Origin: UMGS1840 sp964537245
GTDB lineage: Bacteria; Bacillota; Clostridia; UMGS1840
DNA: 14,069 nt
NCBI GenBank assembly: GCA_964537245.1
Contig: CAZHZL010000068.1
Coordinates: forward strand, 1-14,069
Direction of reading: 5' to 3'
In this document: positions 9,001 to 14,069 of the stretch, piece by piece
How positions within the stretch are numbered: the stretch's first letter is position 1
Layout of the letters: each line of letters starts with the position of its first letter
Notes under the pieces: model-generated
What the model was told of the DNA's origin: nothing
The model's database searches: none
Seen by the model: only the letters and a program-made list of their open reading frames with translations
Position numbers and translations under genes: made by a program

Positions 9001-9225
9001 GCAAAAGAGTTATATAACACTCTTATATCTAAAAAAAGCGAGTTGTTTGTCGTTGGCTGGGAAAAAGACGAACAGCCAAAAGAAAAAGTGCGCAGTGAAA
9101 TAATGAATGTGCTGAATGTATATCTGCCTGATAGCTATGACCGTACCGCTTTTACAGATAAGGTAAATGTTATATTTACCCACATTGTAGATCAGGCAAT
9201 TATGGGATTAAACTGGGTTGCATAA
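6046..9225 (+). CDS. hsdR: type I restriction endonuclease motor subunit HsdR
   Basis: This is a 1059-residue HsdR. The N-terminal nuclease domain shows the PD-(E/D)xK pattern: RRPD with Asp148, then FIELK with Glu162 and Lys164. The SF2 translocase follows, with Walker A GSGKS (305-309), the DEAH box (406-409), the FTGTPL motif III, and an arginine-finger motif QTIARANR after the SMWLTGFDAPS segment. The long helical C-terminus (about 870-1059) matches the DUF3387-type domain that docks HsdR on the HsdM-HsdS core. All catalytic motifs are present, so the enzyme should be active. It binds unmodified DNA through HsdS, translocates with ATP, and cuts at a distance. GGAGGTG lies 6 bp before the ATG, 20 bp after the PIN gene. 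It is the last gene before the terminator. Confidence 0.97.
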   Translation: MANFISEDNIEQAAIKMLVEANGYNSINCMTAEPETLPDGSGRTDKKQVVLRDVLLKSLIDINPDIPKEVIEKTADELAKTPLTADLMQMNYQNYQKIRNGIQVEFEQDGRKKLDVLKVIDFDTPTNNDFTVVSQLWIRGEVHWRRPDLIIYINGLPLVFIELKNSNISVKNAYDNNLKNYLKDIPYLFNYNQICVLSSGTETRLGSFSAGYEHFFEWLKTDDEKENPDRAKIRENAISLEYLIGGLLRKQNLIDYIENFIIYDRQRTKIIAKNHQYLGVNNAFEAFKNRENLGGKLGVFWHTQGSGKSYSMVMLARKIKRKLTGNFTFLIVTDRKDLDTQIWKNFWRAEFMSKDEKVRPANSAKLREELQSNKSILFTLIHKFKYDKGKPYPVLSERDDIVVIVDEAHRTQYKDLAENMRKGLPNAQYLAFTGTPLLGAKRLTNSWFGDYVSEYNFTESIKDNATVPLYYINGMKEVRLENDYLDTDFAEILEEENLSPAEQSRLENHYAKELEIIKRDDRLEKIAQHIAYHFPRRGFLGKGMVISIDKFTAVKMYDKVQHYWKEEIKKLNSQIVKSKDKAERDELKKVVDYMRSVEMAVVISEEDKEEEKFNLEGLTVKYHRERMNKVDENGFDIEDNFKNPDHPLQLVFVCSMWLTGFDAPSVSTLYLDKPMKGHTLMQTIARANRVFPGKENGTVIGYLDVFKSLKRALVDYASDDGDDVPVKEIDKLYELLLEAVEEAKDFCLAHDVDLSKVTESDDVFENLSEFAEFADKIVSNDEVRNEFRVYANTINILYEALRPDIFKMDFKSDYKDAILYLKGIIDGQIRPDKLEKAKEKINMLLDQSVIAEEGNNDGLIVTGEEIDLSKLDIEELKANFKKIKYKNLEISDLRSYIEKKLTQMMKQNITRGAFAERFRNIIDEYNAGGAQNDEFYKKLIKFMEELKAEEERHIKEELSEQELEIYDLLQKEKLTKDELKKVKLAAKELYNTLISKKSELFVVGWEKDEQPKEKVRSEIMNVLNVYLPDSYDRTAFTDKVNVIFTHIVDQAIMGLNWVA

Positions 9226-9250
9226 ATTACATTCAAAATCTGAATAATTG

Positions 9251-9295
9251 AAAAATCCTTCTGATGACTATAAAGGTTGTCAGAAGGATTTTTTT
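9251..9295 (+). terminator. intrinsic terminator of the restriction operon
   Basis: ATCCTTCTGA (9255-9264) pairs perfectly with TCAGAAGGAT (9280-9289) around a 15-base loop. The stem is followed by a run of T to 9295 and preceded by a run of A, so the stem can extend. It lies 26 bp after the hsdR stop. Confidence 0.9.
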
Positions 9296-9412
9296 GCAAA
9301 AAATTATTTTAATATGAAGGTTTCTGTCAGGTTTAGTTGTTAAAATGGTAATAAAATTTAAAAGAATGTCAAGTGAAAACATAAATTTCTTGAACATTTT
9401 CTTTTAAAGGTC

Positions 9413-9427
9413 TTTACAGACCATTGC
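9413..9427. repeat. small hairpin GGTCT-AGACC
   Basis: GGTCT and AGACC are inverted around TTAC, preceded by an A/T-rich run and followed within 10 bp by TTGACA. There is no U-tract. It may be part of a leader or an old mobile-element end. It is short enough to be chance. Confidence 0.25.
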
Positions 9428-9448
9428 TCATTGACAAGTGAATAGTAG

Positions 9449-9707
9449 CATTATTTGCACACTTCCTATGGCGGTGATGAGCCAAAGCGACATATCAAAG
9501 TACGCTTGCGGTTATGCTTGTGATAGTTACCTTTTGTGGTGAAAGGGATTGCGATGATTCCATAGGATATATAATGATACTTCCGTTAAGTCCTAACCTC
9601 ACGTCTGGATAACGGTTCGGTGGAACTCCGGAGATATGCCCGCCGTATTTGCGAAAGAATACGAAGAGGATTTCATGATGCCTGTGCAACCGACAGGATA
9701 CAGATAA
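9449..9707 (+). pseudogene. decayed coding remnant in three overlapping frames
   Basis: The 517 bp between hsdR and the TnpW-like gene hold no intact gene. This part is clearly richer in GC than its surroundings and shows open, protein-like stretches in successive frames. They are 9449-9523 (24 codons, with SYGGDEPKRHIKVRL), 9481-9612 (43 codons, with CGERDCDDSIGYIMILPLS) and 9597-9707 (36 codons, with SGDMPAVFAKEYEEDFM, ending at TAA). Two of the three lack a start codon, and none has a ribosome binding site. The pattern fits a gene broken by frameshifts and deletion, perhaps from a conjugative element, but I cannot name the family. A structured RNA is an alternative: short hairpins occur at 9615-9626 and 9644-9663. 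From 9296 to 9448 I see nothing but AT-rich DNA and one small hairpin. Confidence 0.4.
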
Positions 9708-9742
9708 TGTGTGAAGAAAAAATAAAATTATAGGAGGACTTT

Positions 9743-9994
9743 ATGATATTCATGAAATTACTAATATCTCTATATATTTTTCTACTTATATTCTTTGTTA
9801 TTGAAGATTACGACAATAGACCGTGGACACAAGCTCGTAAAAGAGGTGAAATAAGATTTGATGAAAATGGTATTGTTATGAAAATAGGTAAAACTATATA
9901 TACGGCTGTCGGATATTTCAGTAACTCATCAAAGCTGACAGCAAAAGATAAGATAGAGAGAATTATCAAAAAAGAAAGCGGCAAAAATCAATAA
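9743..9994 (+). CDS. TnpW-like small protein with a hydrophobic N-terminus
   Basis: This is an 83-residue protein. Residues about 39-80 (FDENGIVMKIGKTIYTAVGY, then FSNSSKLTAKDKIERIIKKE) resemble the TnpW family, small proteins encoded beside TnpX-type recombinases in Clostridial transposons and conjugative elements. Family members share the IGKTxYxV strand, an acidic or polar turn and a KxxRxI helix; their role is unclear. This copy has an extra leader, residues 1-20, that is strongly hydrophobic and would make one membrane segment or a signal anchor. The start is supported by TAGGAGG 5 bp upstream. The leader could be a natural extension, or a product of recombination with the decayed DNA just upstream. 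The gene sits 85 bp before the recombinase, the expected context. Confidence 0.65.
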   Translation: MIFMKLLISLYIFLLIFFVIEDYDNRPWTQARKRGEIRFDENGIVMKIGKTIYTAVGYFSNSSKLTAKDKIERIIKKESGKNQ

Positions 9995-9999
9995 ATGTC

Positions 10000-10028
10000 T
10001 GGACTCTTCGTGTGTCTTATAGTATAAT
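10000..10028 (+). promoter_or_regulatory. candidate promoter of the recombinase
   Basis: TGGACT (10000-10005) and a consensus TATAAT (10023-10028) are separated by 17 bp, just after the TnpW-like stop codon. Transcription would begin near 10035, ahead of the AAAGGAGG ribosome binding site at about 10068-10075. The -35 box is imperfect. Confidence 0.5.
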
Positions 10029-10079
10029 ATAAGTAACAAAACCATAATTATATTGACTGTAAGGCAGAAAGGAGGATAA

Positions 10080-11702
10080 ATGTTACAGTCAGAGAAAATT
10101 ACAGCCTTATATTGCCGTCTTTCAAATGATGACGATAATATAGGTGAATCAAACAGCATTTCAAATCAAAAGACAATGCTCATGGAATACGCTAAAAAGC
10201 ATAATTTCAGCAATATCAGAATTTGGATTGATGATGGCTTTTCAGGTACGAATTTTAATCGCCCTGCTTTTAAGGAAATGGCAGAACTGATTAAGTCAAA
10301 GAAAATCGGAACACTTATTGTAAAGGATTTATCAAGACTTGGCAGAAACTACATAGAAACGGGTAATTTAGTTGAAATAATTTTACCGCAATATGATGTC
10401 AGATTTATTGCCGTCAACGACAACACAGACAGCGAAATCGGTCTTGACGATATGTTTTCGGTAAGAAATTTATTTAACGAATTTTATCCGAAAGACACAA
10501 GTAAAAAGGTCAAATATGTCAAGCGTATGCAGGGAGAGCGTGGCGAACGGACAGGCGGTATAATTCCCTATGGTTATGATTCGGTTGATAAAAAACTGAT
10601 TATTAACGAAGAAACCGCACCTGTTGTAAAGAGGATATTTGAACTGTGTATTTCAGGCTACGGTCCATCACAAATTGCAAGGATTTTAACGGATGATAAA
10701 ATTCTTACACCCAAAGCCTATGAAAACCGAAGAAGTGGAAAATGGAATACACCCTTTGTAGTCAATCATCCTTATGAGTGGGCAGAACAATCAATCGCCA
10801 ACATTTTAGAGCAAAAAGCTTATCTCGGACATACTGAAAGCTTTAAATATTCAAAGCCTTCTTACAAGCTGAAAAGGATTGTTGAAAATCCCGAAGAAGT
10901 CAGAAAGATTTTCAAAAACACACACGAAGCAATTATTGACGAGGAAACCTTTGAAATTGTTCAGCGTATCCGTCAAAACAAAAGACGGATAAACAAGTCA
11001 GAAGAATTAGGTATGTTTTCGGGAATAGTCAGGTGTGCTGATTGCGGAAATAATGCAACGCATTATCGAGGAAAAGGCATAGATAAAAAGTACGAGCAAT
11101 ACATTTGCAGCAAATACAGAAAAAAAGCCTCTGATTGCACAAGACATTCCATAAAAGTTGTAGATTTAGAACAGATAGTATTAGCACATCTTAATCATAC
11201 CATCGGTTTTGCTAACGCTTATGAGAGTGAATTTCTGCAAGCTGTCCTGAATGAAAATGCTGTTAATCAACAAAAATTATTAAAATCTAAAAAATCTGTT
11301 TTGTTAAAATCAAAAAGCCGGATTGAAGAGCTTGACCGTATAATCAAAAAGCTGTATGAGGACAATGTATCACAGAAAATTTCGGACGAAAGGTTTATGC
11401 AGTTCTCTAACGAATATGAAGAAGAACAGCAACAACTTAAAGAAACAGTTGCAAATCTTGAAAAAGAAATAGCTGACGATACCGAAATAACGGTCAATAC
11501 CGATAAATTTCTGAAACTCATACGCAAATATACTCACATAGAGGAATTAAACACAACCATATTAAGAGAGTTTATAGAAAAGATAATCGTTTACGAAAAA
11601 GTTAAGCAAGACGGCATAACTACACAACAAATAGATATTTATTATAACTTTATCGGGCTTGTTGAAATACCCGATAATACGAAAACAGCAGAGAGCGCAT
11701 AA
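10080..11702 (+). CDS. large serine recombinase, TnpX-like
   Basis: This 540-residue recombinase is at full family length. The N-terminal catalytic domain has the nucleophile Ser15 in YCRLSNDDD, the DGFSGTNFNRPAF segment and KDLSRLGRN with the active-site arginines. The GxxxPYGY segment opens the recombinase DNA-binding domain. A zinc ribbon follows, with Cys319, Cys322, Cys343 and Cys353, then a long coiled coil (about 395-470) and a C-terminal DUF4368-like domain. TnpX-type enzymes excise and integrate mobile elements through a serine-DNA link at sites with a 2-bp core. All key residues are present, so it should be active. GGAGG lies 5-9 bp before the ATG. The TnpW-like gene upstream supports an element of the Tn4451/Tn1549-like group. 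The flanking attachment sites were not identified. Confidence 0.95.
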   Translation: MLQSEKITALYCRLSNDDDNIGESNSISNQKTMLMEYAKKHNFSNIRIWIDDGFSGTNFNRPAFKEMAELIKSKKIGTLIVKDLSRLGRNYIETGNLVEIILPQYDVRFIAVNDNTDSEIGLDDMFSVRNLFNEFYPKDTSKKVKYVKRMQGERGERTGGIIPYGYDSVDKKLIINEETAPVVKRIFELCISGYGPSQIARILTDDKILTPKAYENRRSGKWNTPFVVNHPYEWAEQSIANILEQKAYLGHTESFKYSKPSYKLKRIVENPEEVRKIFKNTHEAIIDEETFEIVQRIRQNKRRINKSEELGMFSGIVRCADCGNNATHYRGKGIDKKYEQYICSKYRKKASDCTRHSIKVVDLEQIVLAHLNHTIGFANAYESEFLQAVLNENAVNQQKLLKSKKSVLLKSKSRIEELDRIIKKLYEDNVSQKISDERFMQFSNEYEEEQQQLKETVANLEKEIADDTEITVNTDKFLKLIRKYTHIEELNTTILREFIEKIIVYEKVKQDGITTQQIDIYYNFIGLVEIPDNTKTAESA

Positions 11703-11711
11703 CTCTCTGCT
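11687..11711 (+). terminator. hairpin spanning the recombinase stop codon
   Basis: GCAGAGAG (11688-11695) and CTCTCTGC (11703-11710) pair perfectly, extended by one A-T pair, with a 7-base loop holding the TAA stop. The run after it is TATAATC rather than a clean U-tract, so termination may be weak. It could instead be a dyad near an element end. Confidence 0.5.
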
Positions 11712-11829
11712 ATAATCAAAAAACATCCTTATTACCCGAAAGCTTTGATATTAGTGCGTTTTAAAGTTGGTGTGAAAATCGACCTTAAGTGTGGTATGAT
11801 AAAATAAAAAAACTAAAAAAATTTTATGC

Positions 11830-11858
11830 TTGAAGATTGTAAAAAAGTATGCTATACT
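11830..11858 (+). promoter_or_regulatory. promoter of the DUF4417-toxin operon
   Basis: TTGAAG (11830-11835) and TATACT (11853-11858) are separated by 17 bp, with an extended -10 TG (TGCTATACT). Transcription would start near 11865, at or inside the AAAGGAG ribosome binding site (11860-11866), giving a very short leader. A near copy lies at 13488-13516. Confidence 0.65.
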
Positions 11859-11878
11859 GAAAGGAGAAAAATTTACAA

Positions 11879-12544
11879 ATGAAAATTGATACATTTAATA
11901 GAAATTACGATGTTTTTCGTTCATATCTAGTGGAAAATGCAGATTATGAAGGTTATTTTGAATTACCGAAAATTCAGACAAGTAATTTGCTGCCTGAAAA
12001 AATTATACCATTTTCTAAAGCTATGTCAAAAAAATGGTCTGATTTTGATTGCTGGGTAATGTTCTATGAGCATGACGGAAAATTTGAACGGTTATGGAAA
12101 AATCCTAAGCAATATTTGAATAAGCTGAAAAAATTTAGGGGTGTTATTTCTCCGGATTTCAGTTTATATCGCAATATGCCGCTTGTTATGCAGTTATGGA
12201 ATACATACAGAGGTCGAGCATTAGCAACATGGTTTCAAAAGAATGGTATTGAGATTATCCCTAATATAAGATGGAACGATGAAAGGGCATATTTGTTTTG
12301 TTTTGATGGGATTGAAAAAGAAAAAACCATTGCTGTGGGGACGCATGGCTGTATAAAAAGAAAATCGGACAGAGCTTATTTCAAAAAAGGACTTTATGAG
12401 CTTGTAAACAAATTATCACCAAAAAATATAATCGTTTACGGAGCTGTACCTGACGAAATATTTAAACCTTATAAAGATATGGGAATAAATATAGTTTCGT
12501 TTGAAAGTGAGTTTTCAAAATCCAGAAAGCAGGTGACTGCTTGA
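11879..12544 (+). CDS. DUF4417 domain protein
   Basis: This is a 221-residue protein that matches the DUF4417 family across most of its length. Recognisable family segments are FRGVISPDFSLYRNMP, WNTYRGRALATWFQKNGI, IIPNIRWNDERAYLFCFDGI, VGTHGCIK, NIIVYGAVPDEIF and PYKDMGINIVSFESEF. No biochemical role is established for this family. It is common in Firmicute mobile and phage-like DNA. No signal peptide or membrane segment is seen, so it is likely cytosolic. Its last codons overlap the toxin-like gene by 1 bp (TGATG), which ties their translation together and suggests a shared function, such as handling the toxin or its substrate. The ribosome binding site AAAGGAG is 12 bp from the ATG, on the long side. 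Confidence 0.88.
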   Translation: MKIDTFNRNYDVFRSYLVENADYEGYFELPKIQTSNLLPEKIIPFSKAMSKKWSDFDCWVMFYEHDGKFERLWKNPKQYLNKLKKFRGVISPDFSLYRNMPLVMQLWNTYRGRALATWFQKNGIEIIPNIRWNDERAYLFCFDGIEKEKTIAVGTHGCIKRKSDRAYFKKGLYELVNKLSPKNIIVYGAVPDEIFKPYKDMGINIVSFESEFSKSRKQVTA

Positions 12545-13131
12545 TGGGTGGAGGAACAGGCGGAAGCTTCGGAAATACAAAAGGCGTAACTTTAGATGCA
12601 ATAAGTGATTTTCTTGCACTTGCATCACTTATTCCCGGAGCAGATACATTTACAAATATAGTTTCAATACCTGTAGATTTAATAAGAGGCGATTTATTGT
12701 CGGCAGGGTTGGATTTGGTTGGAGTTATACCTGTTGTTGGTGAAGTTGCAGACACTGCAAAGCTTGCTAAAATGGCCGATAAAGCTTCTGATGCGGTAAA
12801 GACAGCAAAAAAAGCTACAAGTTTTTCGAGTTTTCCTAAAAATATACATATAGGTAAACAAGGAAAGCATATTGTAGGACACAATAATTATAAAAAAGGC
12901 AAAAGCATTTTAAATGTTTCTACTGATACAGCACAAAGTTTGGTAAAAAAATATAGCGGAACAGGACGAAAAATTGGAGCAAATAGAGAAAAAGTAAATT
13001 TCAAAAGAGTTATTGGCAAATATGTTGATCCTAAGACTGGGAAGGCATATGATACAACGATTGGAACTATTCATTACTCAAATTCAGGAACGCATATTGT
13101 ACCGGAGAAACCTATAAATTGGAGGAAATAA
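12544..13131 (+). CDS. polymorphic toxin type 50 (Ntox50-like) domain protein
   Basis: This is a 195-residue protein. Residues 15-90 form a hydrophobic and alanine-rich pretoxin-like region (LIPGADTF, GVIPVVGEVADTAK). Residues about 97-190 resemble the Ntox50 domain: KHIVGHNNY with His109, the YSGTGRKIG turn, REKVNFKRVIG with Glu149, IHYS with His177 and Tyr178, and HIVP with His184. Ntox50 is predicted to be an RNase-type toxin domain; the catalytic role of these residues is inferred. The ATG at 12544 is preferred to the TTG one codon earlier because AGGTG lies about 8 bp upstream. It overlaps the DUF4417 stop. It has no secretion signal, LXG, RHS or other delivery domain, so it may be a cassette tip, an intracellular toxin or a carried-off module. 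The next gene is its probable immunity protein. Confidence 0.85.
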   Translation: MGGGTGGSFGNTKGVTLDAISDFLALASLIPGADTFTNIVSIPVDLIRGDLLSAGLDLVGVIPVVGEVADTAKLAKMADKASDAVKTAKKATSFSSFPKNIHIGKQGKHIVGHNNYKKGKSILNVSTDTAQSLVKKYSGTGRKIGANREKVNFKRVIGKYVDPKTGKAYDTTIGTIHYSNSGTHIVPEKPINWRK

Positions 13132-13132
13132 T

Positions 13133-13444
13133 ATGTATTTAAATGATAAGGAAGAAAAAATAATTGGAGCATTTATGAATATTGCAGACGAATTAGAGGG
13201 TAAATTAATTATATTAAATTGGAAAGATGGCAGTCAAGCACAAGGAATATATGATTCATATATAGAAGATGAGTTGGATTGTGATATGGATGATGAAAGT
13301 TACGAGGAATTTTGGTCTTTTATCTTTAAAGCAGTCGATATAGTGGGCGAACCACCAATTTATATTACAGAAGATGAATATTTCTGCATTGATTATCGTA
13401 ATTTCCCAGATGAAATACTTGTTGACAACACGAAAATTAATTAA
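13133..13444 (+). CDS. probable immunity protein for the adjacent Ntox50-like toxin
   Basis: This is a 103-residue, strongly acidic protein (runs such as EDELDCDMDDESYEEF at about 44-59) with no signal peptide or membrane segment. Visible features are GKLIILNWKDGSQAQGIYD, a likely beta-strand pair, FWSFIFKAVDI, and a C-terminal IDYRNFPDEI. It starts 1 bp after the toxin stop, with its GGAGG ribosome binding site inside the last toxin codons, so the two are made together. Small acidic proteins right behind a polymorphic toxin are usually the cognate inhibitor, and cytosolic location fits an RNase-type toxin. I do not recognise the family with confidence, so the role rests on position and composition. 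Confidence 0.75.
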   Translation: MYLNDKEEKIIGAFMNIADELEGKLIILNWKDGSQAQGIYDSYIEDELDCDMDDESYEEFWSFIFKAVDIVGEPPIYITEDEYFCIDYRNFPDEILVDNTKIN

Positions 13445-13476
13445 AATCATTTTATAGAATAAGGGAGTGATAAAAG

Positions 13477-13491
13477 ATGATATATACTTGA
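13477..13491 (+). other. four-codon ORF with a good ribosome binding site
   Basis: AGGGAG (13462-13467) is 9 bp before ATG ATA TAT ACT TGA, encoding only MIYT. A well-placed ribosome binding site and ATG followed at once by a stop suggest the start of a lost gene, cut off where the following promoter copy joins. A chance arrangement is possible. Confidence 0.35.
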
Positions 13492-13516
13492 ATATTAGAA
13501 TAAAATGTGATATACT
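13488..13516 (+). promoter_or_regulatory. promoter of the DUF7674-like gene, copy of the DUF4417 promoter
   Basis: TTGAAT (13488-13493) and TATACT (13511-13516) are separated by 17 bp. From the C before the -35 box to the G after the -10 box, 24 of 31 positions match the promoter at 11829-11859. The similarity continues into GAAAA-TTACAA further down. Confidence 0.6.
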
Positions 13517-13568
13517 GTAAAAAAGAAAATTACAAGTGACTTGAAAAATGCTTTTTAGGGAAAATAAG

Positions 13569-13925
13569 ATGACAAGTAAGGAATTGAATTTAAAACTATT
13601 GGAGAAAATTCCAAAAATAAAAGAGCTGTATGAAGCTGAGGTGTCTTGGCAGGAAGGCAATGAAACCGGTTCACATATTGTTTTTGAAGATGTACTCGTT
13701 CCTTTTATAAAAGAACAGTTGAAAAACGGTAATGAAGTGATGCTGAGAGAAGTTTTTGTTTTTATAGAAGAATTATTGATACAAAAGGACGAGTATGCAA
13801 GCGAGGTTGTTGAATTTAGTGTTATAGAGTCATTGACTTTTGATGAAGAAATTAAATCAAGAGAATATATGAAATACCTTGGTGCGAATACAGCAAGAAT
13901 AGTAGCGGAAATTACGAACAGTTGA
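13569..13925 (+). CDS. DUF7674-like protein, possible immunity or accessory protein
   Basis: This is a 118-residue cytosolic, acidic protein. The segments SHIVFEDVLVPFIKEQL, LREVFVFIEELL, EVVEFSVIESL and YMKYLGANTARI resemble the DUF7674 family, a helical family often found near polymorphic toxin immunity genes. Its biochemical role is not established. I chose the ATG at 13569 over the in-frame ATG at 13548 because AGGGA lies about 8 bp before 13569 and inside the longer version. The gene has its own promoter and is not coupled to the immunity gene 124 bp upstream, so it may belong to a different, now lost, toxin. It could equally be a second protector carried as a spare. Confidence 0.7.
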   Translation: MTSKELNLKLLEKIPKIKELYEAEVSWQEGNETGSHIVFEDVLVPFIKEQLKNGNEVMLREVFVFIEELLIQKDEYASEVVEFSVIESLTFDEEIKSREYMKYLGANTARIVAEITNS

Positions 13926-13941
13926 ATTAAGTAATCATTTT

Positions 13942-13966
13942 CGTGACACCGGGGACGCGTGACACC
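13942..13966. repeat. GC-rich direct repeat CGTGACACC, spacing 16 bp
   Basis: CGTGACACC occurs at 13942-13950 and 13958-13966, separated by GGGGACG. The block is far richer in GC than the flanking DNA. Similar GTGACACC and GGGGAC mixtures occur in dispersed repeats linked to REP-associated (Y1-type) transposases in Firmicutes. Only this one copy is visible, so the link is tentative. Confidence 0.45.
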
Positions 13967-14019
13967 CGCTGTAAAAAGAGCGTTGATGAGGGAAACCGAT
14001 TTAATGAAAAATAGTAAAA

Positions 14020-14069
14020 GGGGCTGTGACAAAATAACAGCTTAAAATTAAAGAAAAATGAGGACGATT
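14020..14069. mobile_element. possible insertion-sequence end (partial)
   Basis: GGGGCTGTGACAAAATAACAGC near the window edge resembles the GGGGCTGTGACAAAA-type ends I associate with IS1182-like elements. A few A-rich bases and an ATG follow at the very edge. No transposase coding sequence is visible, so this is a weak call. It may instead be the left arm of a terminator whose right arm is outside the window. Confidence 0.25.

Noticed and set aside
9495..9689. 64-codon ORF on the - strand
   Set aside because: It has no good ribosome binding site and is antisense to the decayed remnant, which has better protein-like character on the + strand.
9449..9707. Group II intron remnant or riboswitch
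   Set aside because: Short hairpins are present, but I could not identify a domain V, boundary motifs or a known aptamer core.
11751..11812. Second promoter around TATGAT at about 11802
   Set aside because: No -35 box lies at a suitable distance, and the promoter at 11830-11858 is much better.
12462..12884. 140-codon ORF on the - strand
   Set aside because: It is antisense to the toxin gene and the end of the DUF4417 gene. Its Pro/Ser-rich product is what reversed Gly/Asp codons give.
13256..14032. 258-codon ORF on the - strand
   Set aside because: It lies antisense to the immunity gene and the DUF7674-like gene, both of which have ribosome binding sites and family features. It is rich in Phe, Ile and Ser without a recognisable domain.
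1..14069. CRISPR array, tRNA or rRNA genes
   Set aside because: No regularly spaced repeat series and no cloverleaf or rRNA-like segment was seen on either strand.

Overview
The window reads as an accessory (defence and mobile-element) region of a low-GC Firmicute, most likely a gut-type member of the Clostridia. The grounds are AT-rich codon use, strong AGGAGG-type ribosome binding sites, sigma-A-like promoters, and protein families typical of that class: a TnpX-like large serine recombinase, a TnpW-like small protein, a KilA-N regulator-like protein and a DUF4417 protein. No tRNA, rRNA or CRISPR array is visible. Every credible gene is on the + strand.

Region 1 (1-230) holds the tail of a possible upstream ORF, a perfect palindrome and a well-formed promoter. 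Region 2 (231-9225) is a compact seven-gene operon built on a type I restriction-modification system. The order is a KilA-N protein, a small HTH protein, HsdM, a two-TM membrane protein, HsdS, a PIN-domain nuclease-like protein and HsdR. Genes overlap or lie within about 22 bp of each other, and a strong intrinsic terminator follows hsdR. HsdM and HsdS would form the modification enzyme, and HsdR adds the restriction motor and nuclease. The two non-canonical proteins sit on either side of hsdS. The PIN protein ends in EDDNDLPF, which closely resembles the acidic C-terminal tip of bacterial single-stranded DNA binding protein (SSB). This is the most interesting thing in the window, because it suggests a nuclease tethered to, or competing at, SSB-binding repair proteins as an add-on or fail-safe to restriction.

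Region 3 (9296-9742) has no intact gene. Its right half is higher in GC and shows coding-like fragments in three frames, consistent with a decayed gene. Region 4 (9743-11710) is a recombinase module: a TnpW-like small protein with a hydrophobic N-terminus, then a full-length large serine recombinase with its own promoter and a hairpin at its stop codon. The defence operon may be cargo of the element this enzyme moves, but I could not define the attachment sites.

Region 5 (11711-13925) is a toxin-immunity island: a DUF4417 protein, a short protein ending in a polymorphic toxin type 50 (Ntox50-like) domain, an acidic probable immunity protein, and a separately promoted DUF7674-like protein. The promoter-leader in front of the DUF4417 gene and the one in front of the DUF7674-like gene look like copies of one another. 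Region 6 (13926-14069) contains a short GC-rich direct repeat and a possible IS end, suggesting another mobile boundary.
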